Assembly (NCBI GenBank): GCA_035628645.1 | Contig: DASPJL010000127.1 | Span: forward strand, 1 to 36,676 | Length of the DNA stretch: 36,676 bases | From: DASPJL01 sp035628645 | GTDB taxonomy: Bacteria; Bacteroidota; Bacteroidia; Cytophagales; Cyclobacteriaceae | Reading direction: 5' to 3' | Part shown: positions 17,196 to 24,233 of the stretch, piece by piece | Position numbering within the stretch: position 1 is the stretch's first letter | Layout: each line of letters begins with the position of its first letter | The notes under the pieces: generated by a model | The model's database searches: none | What the model was told of the DNA's origin: nothing | The model's input: only the letters and a program-made list of their open reading frames with translations | Made by a program: the position numbers and the translations under genes

Positions 17196-20100
17196 AGCGA
17201 TTAAGTTTTTCATATTCCATAGTAATAATCTTCTCTCTGTTTGCTTTTTCAGGTTGTCAAAAAACAAACGACAAAAAGCTATTTCGCCTTTTGTCATCCG
17301 AAGAATCAGGGGTGGATTTCAAAAATCAACTTACTGAAACAGTAGAGTTTAATATATTCAAATACATGTATTTTTATAATGGAGGAGGCGTAGCAATTGG
17401 GGATGTAAATGGAGATAATCTGCCTGATTTATATTTTTCTTCTAATCAGGAGTCAAATAAACTTTATTTAAATCAGGGTAATTTAAAGTTTAAGGATATT
17501 ACCGAAGAAGCCGGAGTGGAAGGATACAAGGGCTGGACTACCGGAGTGAATATGGCAGATGTAAATGGTGATGGCAAACTGGATATATATGTATGTCATC
17601 TTGGGGATTATGAAATATACAAAGGCAAAAACCAATTGTTTATCAATGAAGGATTAGATGAAAATGGGATTCCCAAATTTGCTGACCGGGCTATGGAATA
17701 TGGCCTTGATCTTGTAGGGTTTTCAACTCAGTCTGCTTTTTTTGATTACGACCTGGATGGAGACCTCGATATGTATATGCTTAATCATTCGGTTCATCAA
17801 AACGGAACTTTTGGGAAGGCGAGTCAGAGATATCAAAAACATCCTTTGGCCGGCGACAAGCTCATGAGAAATGATGAGGGAAGGTTTATTGATGTAACGG
17901 ATAGCTCGGGCATTTATGGAAGTGTTATCGGTTATGGTTTAGGTATTGCCATAAGTGATATAAATCTTGATGGATTGCCTGATATTTATATTGGAAATGA
18001 TTTTCATGAAAATGATTATTTATACATCAATCAGGGTGGTGGAAAGTTCAAAGAATCTCTTGAAAGTGTAATCAATCATACAAGTAGATTTACCATGGGA
18101 TGTGATATAGCCGATTTTAACAACGACGGTTTTGTTGATATTGCCTCCATGGATATGCTTCCCGAAGATCCAAAGATCTTAAAAGCATCTGGCGGAGAAG
18201 ATCCCTATGACGTGTTTAATTTTAAATTAAATTATGGTTATGCCCATCAGTATGCTAAAAACTCCCTTCAACTTAACCTTGGCAATGGGAAATTTAGTGA
18301 GATCGGGCTTTTCGCAGGAGTTGCCGCAACGGATTGGAGCTGGTCCACATTATTTGCAGATTTTGACCTGGATGGTCGTAAAGACATTTTTATTTCCAAT
18401 GGTATTCCCAGAAGATTTAACGATCTTGATTATGTAAACTTTATTTCCCACGACAATATTCAATACAAGCTTTTGGATGAAAATTTAACTGACAAAGAAC
18501 TGGCTTTGTCGGAGAAGATGCCAAAGATCAAATTACAGAATTACCTATATCATAATAATGGCGATACTACTTTTGTTAATAAATCATTGGATTGGGGTTT
18601 AGAACAACCTTCCTATTCAAATGGTACAGCCTATGCTGATCTTGACAATGACGGCGACCTTGATTTGGTAATAAATAATATTGAAGACAATGCTTTTATT
18701 TATGAGAACCTGAAAAATGCAGAGAAGGAAGGCAAGGAAAATGGATATTTGAAAGTAAAACTAACTGGTAATGCAGGAAATCAATACGCTATCGGAGCAA
18801 AGGTTTTTATTTATCAGAAAGGTAAAGTACAAATGCAGGAATGTTTACCAGTAAGAGGTTTTCAAAGCAGTATAGATTATCCAATGATATTTGGCTTGGG
18901 AAATAATTCACTGGTAGATTCTCTGATTGTTATTTGGCCTGACGCTTCATTTCAATTATGGAAAAATATAAAAGGGAATCAAACATTAATATTAAAGCAA
19001 GATACAAGCTCAGCTAAATTCGATTATTCTATTTTTCATAAATCCTCCCCTGTTTTAAAGACGATAAATATTGATTCAATTGGGATCCATTTTCAACATA
19101 AGGAAAATAAATTTGTAGAGTTTTCGAGAGAGTTTTTACTTCCTCATATGTTATCTGCTGAGGGACCTGCTTCTGCAGTCGCCGATATAAATAGCGATGG
19201 ACTTGACGATATATTTTTGGGTGGGGCAAAATGGCAATCTGGCGAAATATATCAACAAAATAAGGAAGGACGATTTGTTTTAACCAATCAGCCGACCCTT
19301 TGGAATGACAGTACATTTGAAGATGTCGATGCTATATTTGAAGATGTGGACAATGACAATGACGTTGATCTTGTGGTTGTAAGTGGAGGAAATGAATTTA
19401 AAGGAACATCAGAGTTTCTTAAAACAAGACTTTATTTAAATGATGGCAAAGGATATTTTTCCAGGTCAACTCATTTTCCAGACCTTTTTATTACCGGTTC
19501 CTCTGTTGCCTCATGCGATTATGACAAGGATGGAGATATAGACCTTTTCATCGGTACCAGAACCATTCCATGGAAATATGGACAAAGGCCAGACAGTTAC
19601 TTACTTGAAAATAATGGAAAAGGCATTTTCAAAGATGTAACTTCTCAAAAAGCTCCTGCTCTTCAAAAATTGGGCTTTATCAAAGACGCAATTTGGACAG
19701 ATATAGACAACGATCAGTATGATGACTTGATTATTGCAGGGGAGTGGATGCCAATAACGATTTTAGCAAATGACAAAGGTAATTTACGACCTTTAGCAGT
19801 CCAAGATAATGGATTGGATAAAGCGTATGGATTTTGGAATAATATAATTTCAGAAGACTTTGACGGCGACGGAGATCAAGATTTTGTTGCAGGAAACTTA
19901 GGATTAAACTCCAAACTTAAGGCGTCTTCAGAAAAACCTGTTTCCATGTATGTAAAGGACTTTGACAACAATGGAAGCCTTGATCAAATACTAACGTATT
20001 ATATAAATGGAAAGGAATATCCCTTTCATACAAAGGATGAATTAACCAAGCAATTGCCGGGTTTAAAGAAGAAATATTTATCTTATAAAAAGTTTTCGGA

Positions 20101-20563
20101 AGCTTCCTTTAATGATATTTTCAGTAAAGAAGACTTAAAAGGAAGTGAAAGGTTTTTAGCAAATAGTTTTGAGAGCGCTTATATCGAAAACCTTGGGAAT
20201 AACAAATTTAAAATGATTCCCTTACCCAAAGTTGTTCAGTTTTCACCGATAATGTCTTCTGTGGTTTTTGACATTAATAATGATAGCCGACCCGATCTTA
20301 TTACAGCCGGAAATTTTTATCCTACAAACATCCAAATGGGAAGGTATGATGCCAGTTATGGAAATGTTTTGATGAATAACGGAACGGGTAGCTTTAAACC
20401 GATGAGCCCTTCGGAATCAGGGCTTTCAGTAACAGGAGAAACAAGGGCAATCCGACCTGTAATGATTAATGGAAAGAAAACAATGCTTTTTATCAGAAAT
20501 AATGATAACCCCCTTGCCATTCAACCTAAAAGCAATTCTTTTAATATTGTTACAATAAATTAG
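17192..20563 (+). CDS. FG-GAP/VCBS-repeat lipoprotein with ASPIC/UnbV domain (second paralogue)
   Basis: An 1123-residue paralogue of the preceding protein, similar along its full length (both share YNGGGVAIGD near the N-terminus and RGFQSS in the central domain). The signal peptide ends at lipobox FSGC (Cys22). Repeats include DVNGDNLPD, DVNGDGKLD, DYDLDGDLD, DINLDGLPD, DLDNDGDLD, DYDKDGDID and DFDGDGDQD; the ASPIC/UnbV domain is at about 519-604. Its ATG overlaps the previous stop (ATGA), so translation is coupled and roughly equal amounts are expected, which would suit a heterodimer. The pair probably arose by tandem duplication followed by divergence. No enzyme motif is seen. It is only 10 bp from the haloperoxidase-family gene, so the three are made together. 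Confidence 0.93.
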   Translation: MKRLSFSYSIVIIFSLFAFSGCQKTNDKKLFRLLSSEESGVDFKNQLTETVEFNIFKYMYFYNGGGVAIGDVNGDNLPDLYFSSNQESNKLYLNQGNLKFKDITEEAGVEGYKGWTTGVNMADVNGDGKLDIYVCHLGDYEIYKGKNQLFINEGLDENGIPKFADRAMEYGLDLVGFSTQSAFFDYDLDGDLDMYMLNHSVHQNGTFGKASQRYQKHPLAGDKLMRNDEGRFIDVTDSSGIYGSVIGYGLGIAISDINLDGLPDIYIGNDFHENDYLYINQGGGKFKESLESVINHTSRFTMGCDIADFNNDGFVDIASMDMLPEDPKILKASGGEDPYDVFNFKLNYGYAHQYAKNSLQLNLGNGKFSEIGLFAGVAATDWSWSTLFADFDLDGRKDIFISNGIPRRFNDLDYVNFISHDNIQYKLLDENLTDKELALSEKMPKIKLQNYLYHNNGDTTFVNKSLDWGLEQPSYSNGTAYADLDNDGDLDLVINNIEDNAFIYENLKNAEKEGKENGYLKVKLTGNAGNQYAIGAKVFIYQKGKVQMQECLPVRGFQSSIDYPMIFGLGNNSLVDSLIVIWPDASFQLWKNIKGNQTLILKQDTSSAKFDYSIFHKSSPVLKTINIDSIGIHFQHKENKFVEFSREFLLPHMLSAEGPASAVADINSDGLDDIFLGGAKWQSGEIYQQNKEGRFVLTNQPTLWNDSTFEDVDAIFEDVDNDNDVDLVVVSGGNEFKGTSEFLKTRLYLNDGKGYFSRSTHFPDLFITGSSVASCDYDKDGDIDLFIGTRTIPWKYGQRPDSYLLENNGKGIFKDVTSQKAPALQKLGFIKDAIWTDIDNDQYDDLIIAGEWMPITILANDKGNLRPLAVQDNGLDKAYGFWNNIISEDFDGDGDQDFVAGNLGLNSKLKASSEKPVSMYVKDFDNNGSLDQILTYYINGKEYPFHTKDELTKQLPGLKKKYLSYKKFSEASFNDIFSKEDLKGSERFLANSFESAYIENLGNNKFKMIPLPKVVQFSPIMSSVVFDINNDSRPDLITAGNFYPTNIQMGRYDASYGNVLMNNGTGSFKPMSPSESGLSVTGETRAIRPVMINGKKTMLFIRNNDNPLAIQPKSNSFNIVTIN

Positions 20564-20573
20564 CTTCTAAATT

Positions 20574-21917
20574 ATGAGAATTATATACATTTCTTTTGTC
20601 ACCTTTCTTTTGGTTTCTTGCTTTTCTTATGAAACAAAAGATTGGAAACCACTGGCCAATAATCCCGACTATATTCACCGGTCAGTTAAGGAGATTACAG
20701 ATATTATTGTTCATGATATATTTTCTCCACCGGTAGCCAGCCGTATTTATGCCTATGCTACAATTGCAGGTTACGAAGCAGCCATTCATGATAACCCAAA
20801 ATATATTAGTATGGCGGGTCAGTTGCATGGTCTGCAACCTTTGCCCCAACCTGAGCAGGATAAAATATATTGTTTCCCGCTAGCCTCCGTTCATGCTATT
20901 CTTACCGTGGGTAAAGCGCTGGTGTTTTCAGAAAAAACAGTTGATGACTTTCATAGTAAAATGATGGAAGAGTTTAAACGTTCGGGTATCCCCGATGAAG
21001 TTTATGATCGATCAATTACATTTGGCAAGCAGATTGCTGACCATATTATTGCCTGGTCTTCAAAAGACAATTACAAACAGACCCGATCTTTTCCTAAATA
21101 TTCTATAAGTGATAATCCGGCTGAATGGAAGCCCACCCCTCCAAGCTATATGGATGCTATAGAACCGCATTGGAATAAGATAAGGCCATTTGTAATAGAT
21201 TCAGCTAGTCAATTTAACCCGGTACCTGCTACAGCTTTTTCTACAGATCAGAGCAGTCAATTTTTTAAGGAAGCCATAGAAGTATATGAAATAGGGAAAA
21301 ATTTAACAGACGAGCAGATGGAAATTGCAAACTTCTGGGATTGCAATCCATATAAAATGAATGTAATGGGACATGCCATGTATGCCACAAAAAAAATTTC
21401 TCCCGGGGGACATTGGATTAATATTGTTCGATTGGCGTGCAAAAAAGTTAATGCCGATCTTATTGAAGCTTTAGAAGCCTATGCTTGTCTTTCAATAACC
21501 CATTCTGACGGTTTTATAAGTTGCTGGGATGAAAAATTCAGAAGTAAAGTAATCCGTCCGGAAACATATATTAACCTTTATATTGATGAAAACTGGGTGC
21601 CGCTTTTGCAAACCCCTCCTTTTCCTGAATATACCAGTGGACATAGTGTTATTTCTTCAGCTTCTTCAGTTATGATGACCAAACTGTTTGGGGAAAATTT
21701 TGATTTTGCCGATTCCACTGAACTTGAGTTTGATTTGCCTGTTCGACATTTTAAATCATTCAGACATGCAGCAGACGAAGCTGCCATTAGTCGATTCTAT
21801 GGCGGAATTCATTACATGCCTGCCATTAAAAACGGATTTTTTGAGGGTAAGGAACTTGGAACCTTTATTTTACAAAATTTGAAAACGAGGAAAGAGGATC
21901 TGGTTGCAGCAAAGTAA
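20574..21917 (+). CDS. Vanadium-dependent haloperoxidase / PAP2-superfamily lipoprotein
   Basis: A 447-residue lipoprotein, lipobox LLVSC with Cys16. All seven positions known to hold vanadate in fungal chloroperoxidase can be matched by motif and spacing: Lys321 and Arg328 in the K-x6-RP motif, Ser355-Gly356-His357 in YTSGHS, and Arg407 and His413 in SRFYGGIH. The final Asp of the SRx5Hx3D consensus is Ala417 here. Family knowledge: members either oxidise halides with hydrogen peroxide or act as acid phosphatases, because vanadate and phosphate share the site; the sequence alone does not decide between them. It is the last gene of the SusC1 operon (10 bp after the second FG-GAP gene) and is followed by a strong terminator. 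As a lipoprotein it should act in the periplasm or at the surface. Confidence 0.88.
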   Translation: MRIIYISFVTFLLVSCFSYETKDWKPLANNPDYIHRSVKEITDIIVHDIFSPPVASRIYAYATIAGYEAAIHDNPKYISMAGQLHGLQPLPQPEQDKIYCFPLASVHAILTVGKALVFSEKTVDDFHSKMMEEFKRSGIPDEVYDRSITFGKQIADHIIAWSSKDNYKQTRSFPKYSISDNPAEWKPTPPSYMDAIEPHWNKIRPFVIDSASQFNPVPATAFSTDQSSQFFKEAIEVYEIGKNLTDEQMEIANFWDCNPYKMNVMGHAMYATKKISPGGHWINIVRLACKKVNADLIEALEAYACLSITHSDGFISCWDEKFRSKVIRPETYINLYIDENWVPLLQTPPFPEYTSGHSVISSASSVMMTKLFGENFDFADSTELEFDLPVRHFKSFRHAADEAAISRFYGGIHYMPAIKNGFFEGKELGTFILQNLKTRKEDLVAAK

Positions 21918-21962
21918 GCTTTTTTTAGAATACGATTCCTTTAAGCATCATTCATATTTTAT

Positions 21963-22001
21963 AAGGGAGGAAAGATAGAAAATACTATTCCTCCCTTTTT
22001 T
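21963..22001 (+). terminator. Intrinsic terminator of the SusC1-haloperoxidase operon
   Basis: AAGGGAGGAA (21963-21972) pairs perfectly with TTCCTCCCTT (21988-21997) across a 15-base loop and runs into a T-tract ending at 22001. It lies 46 bp after the haloperoxidase stop codon and should end the five-gene transcript. Confidence 0.85.
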
Positions 22002-22034
22002 CATCTTACCCCATCAAAAATCCTTTCATATTTA

Positions 22035-22162
22035 CTTTATATTTTGTTTGATGGACAAATACTTAAGGTGAATGTAGTCAATGTGTTATGTGCTTTTGTA
22101 CTTATTAAAATCTATATTTTGAAGGGAGAAATTGTTACTCATTTCCTTTCCTTCTTTCTTTG
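22035..22162 (+). promoter_or_regulatory. Shared regulatory module, copy 2 (upstream of the SusR-like gene)
   Basis: CTTTATATTTT begins at 22035 and ATCTATATTTT at 22110, with the TATATTTT cores 75 bp apart. Then AAATTG ends at 22134 and TTTCTTTG occupies 22155-22162, 20 bp later. Every spacing equals that in copies 1 and 3. In the 54 columns from 22110, 32 are identical in all three strong copies (hand count). It points toward the SusR-like regulator, 270 bp away, with a terminator in between. Confidence 0.75.
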
Positions 22163-22168
22163 TTACAT

Positions 22169-22293
22169 GCTTTATTATTGACACGGCAGAATGCTCAATA
22201 CTAATGCTGATTTAATAAACCAGGAATTTAATAAGTAAAATACCTTCTCATTTTTAATTAAATAGGTCTCATGATTTTTTGAGACCTTTTTTT
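22169..22293 (+). ncRNA. Possible short leader RNA between module copy 2 and a terminator
   Basis: If TTTCTTTG at 22155-22162 acts as a -7 box, transcription begins near 22169, and the strong hairpin at 22264-22287 would end the RNA near 22293, giving roughly 125 nt. I see no recognised RNA family or good ORF. It could be a free small RNA or the attenuated leader of the regulator gene. This is inferred purely from the promoter-like and terminator signals. Confidence 0.25.
22264..22293 (+). terminator. Intrinsic terminator upstream of the SusR-like gene
   Basis: AGGTCTCA (22264-22271), an 8-base loop, and TGAGACCT (22280-22287) form a perfect 8-bp stem, followed by Ts to 22293. The haloperoxidase operon already has its own terminator 270 bp earlier, so this one most likely serves a transcript begun at module copy 2. 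Confidence 0.8.
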
Positions 22294-22431
22294 ATTAAAT
22301 AAGAAAAGTGAAAGAAAATATGAAATTGTTCTAATCAACGATGGGGAGTATTCAAGAAAATACAATAAACGTTCAGAAGGCCTTGAGAAAAATAGGTCTA
22401 TTTCTTGAAACTTATTATCTTGGTTGGAGAT

Positions 22432-24039
22432 ATGAGAAAGAGTATTTTATTTTTAACGGCTTTGCTGGCGAGTTCACTTGCTTTTTCACAAAATAAGGTG
22501 GACAGTTTGATTCACGAGTTGGATAAGATTATAGGGCAAAAGGAGCAATTTCAAAAACAGAAAAATGAAAAAATTCAATCTTTTAAAAGACTCTTAGAAA
22601 AGGATAAGCAGAGAGTAAATCTTAATTTCAGATACGAAGTTTATAATAAAATCTACGAAGAATATAAATCATATATTTATGATTCAGCTTTCTATTATGC
22701 CGACAAACTGCTCAATACTGGCTATCAATTAAAGGACGAACCCAAAATCAATCATGCCAAGGTAAAGTTAAGCTTTACTTTACTTTCGACGGGAATGTTT
22801 AAGGAGGCCCTGGACACATTGACTTCCATAAAAACGCCTCAAACTATGCCAAATGCTGTCAGAGCAGATTATCTCTCCATATTTGCACGTACTTATTATG
22901 ATATGGCTGACTATGCTTCAGATAAGCATTTCGTACCCATTTATAATGAAAAAGGAGATGAATACCTTGATCCTGCTTTTACTTTGGTTGAAAAGGATTC
23001 TCCCGAATACCTTTCATTACTGGGGCTTAAGTATATGAGAGGAAAAGAAATTGATGAGGCTATTGCTACTTTTACCCAATTGCTCAATTATAAGCTCTCC
23101 GACCATCACATCGCTGTTGCTGCATCTAGTCTGGGATATATTTACAGGTTAAATAATCAGGAAGAAAAAGCGATGGAAATGCTCGCCATTGCCTCCATTT
23201 CTGATATAAGATCTTCCATAAAAGAAACGGTGGCTATGAGGGAATTGGCTGAATTGCTTTATAAAAACGGCGACATAAAACGGGCTTATAAATATGTAAA
23301 CCTCGCATTGGAAGATGCTTATTTTTATAATGCCAAGCACAGGAAAATTCAGATTTCCAATATCCTCCCGATTATTGAAGGAAAGCAGTTGGAAATGGTA
23401 GAGCGGCAAAGAGGCCTTCTTTTGTATTATTCGGGAATTGTAACTTTATTGACAGTTCTGGTTATTGTTTTTGCCGTTATCATTCGAAACCAATACAAAA
23501 AGCTTAAGCAAGTAAAAACCAGTCTGGCCGAATCGCACCAAAATCTTCAGAAGATCAATAATAACCTTCAGGAAGTAAACAAAATCAAGGAGGAATATAT
23601 TGGACATTTCTTTAATTCTATCTCCGATTATATTGAAAAGATTGAGAAGTTTAAGACGAGCATCAGCAGGAAGGTGACCGCCAAGAAACTCGATGATATT
23701 TATGATATTGTAAACAACATCAATGCCCATCATGAAAGAGAAAGATTGTATTCAAGTTTCGATTCTATATTTCTTAAAATTTTTCCGGGCTTTATAGAAA
23801 AATTCAATACTTTATTCAAAGAAGAAGACCATTTCACCTTGGGAGACAAACAACCATTAACCCCTGAACTTAGGATCTTCGCACTTATCCGGCTTGGGAT
23901 CAGTGAAAATGAAAAGATAGCAAAAATCCTGGGGTACTCTGTCAACACGATCTACACATACAAAACCAGGATAAGAAATAAATCCATCGTTCCGAATGAT
24001 GAGTTCGAAAAAAAATTAATGGAGATTCGAGGAGTGTAA
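22432..24039 (+). CDS. SusR-like membrane-spanning transcriptional regulator
   Basis: A 535-residue regulator. The ATG at 22432 is chosen over an in-frame TTG at 22405 because it starts a proper signal peptide (MRKSILFLTALLASSLAFSQ) and has GGAG five bases upstream, a ribosome-binding site that is rare in this phylum. The N-terminal 320 residues are helical and TPR-like and should be periplasmic. One membrane helix lies at about 329-350 (LLLYYSGIVTLL and onward). A coiled-coil follows, and the C-terminus (about 480-518) holds a LuxR-like helix-turn-helix: LGISENEKIAKILGYSVNTI. This layout and length match SusR of Bacteroides (DUF6377 type, from memory), which senses a glycan in the periplasm and activates sus genes directly. 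It lies behind module copy 2, so it may regulate itself and the other loci with that module. It is next to a propeller histidine kinase. Confidence 0.88.
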   Translation: MRKSILFLTALLASSLAFSQNKVDSLIHELDKIIGQKEQFQKQKNEKIQSFKRLLEKDKQRVNLNFRYEVYNKIYEEYKSYIYDSAFYYADKLLNTGYQLKDEPKINHAKVKLSFTLLSTGMFKEALDTLTSIKTPQTMPNAVRADYLSIFARTYYDMADYASDKHFVPIYNEKGDEYLDPAFTLVEKDSPEYLSLLGLKYMRGKEIDEAIATFTQLLNYKLSDHHIAVAASSLGYIYRLNNQEEKAMEMLAIASISDIRSSIKETVAMRELAELLYKNGDIKRAYKYVNLALEDAYFYNAKHRKIQISNILPIIEGKQLEMVERQRGLLLYYSGIVTLLTVLVIVFAVIIRNQYKKLKQVKTSLAESHQNLQKINNNLQEVNKIKEEYIGHFFNSISDYIEKIEKFKTSISRKVTAKKLDDIYDIVNNINAHHERERLYSSFDSIFLKIFPGFIEKFNTLFKEEDHFTLGDKQPLTPELRIFALIRLGISENEKIAKILGYSVNTIYTYKTRIRNKSIVPNDEFEKKLMEIRGV

Positions 24040-24061
24040 TTGCTTTCAGAATCCTTTTTTT

Positions 24062-24079
24062 TTGCAATTATTATTGCAA
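24062..24079 (+). promoter_or_regulatory. Inverted repeat upstream of the propeller kinase
   Basis: TTGCAAT-TATT-ATTGCAA is a perfect 7-bp inverted repeat, 22 bp after the SusR-like stop and 155 bp before the kinase start. The T-run lies before it rather than after, so it is not a plus-strand terminator. It may be a dimer-binding operator for the kinase gene or a processing hairpin; the function is unproven. Confidence 0.35.
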
Positions 24080-24233
24080 TTGGAAATTTTAAATTCCCAG
24101 GACAAACCTCATCCCCACTCTTTATTAGGATCCATAGAAATCTTTGTCTTAAATTCTTTATTTTTTTTAAGAAATAAATGCAAAAATCCATGTTAAATTC
24201 AGAAATTTAAATAAACATATAGTAAGTAGATAT

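Larger units (their letters stand above)
21918..22431. other. Non-coding stretch between the haloperoxidase gene and the SusR-like gene
   Basis: About 510 bp without a convincing gene. It holds the operon terminator (21963-22001), regulatory module copy 2 (22035-22162), a second terminator (22264-22293) and 138 bp of AT-rich leader. The only ORF between module and second terminator is a 15-codon frame at 22191-22238, which has no ribosome-binding site and is probably chance. Confidence 0.8.

Noticed and set aside
22191..22238. 15-codon ORF (MLNTNADLINQEFNK) in the possible leader RNA
   Set aside because: It is too short to judge, has no ribosome-binding site and lacks the run of rare or repeated codons expected of a classical attenuator peptide.
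24135..24146. TAGAAATCTTTG as a fifth copy of the shared module before the kinase gene
   Set aside because: The -7-like box is suggestive, but AAATTG and both TATATTTT boxes are missing at the required distances.
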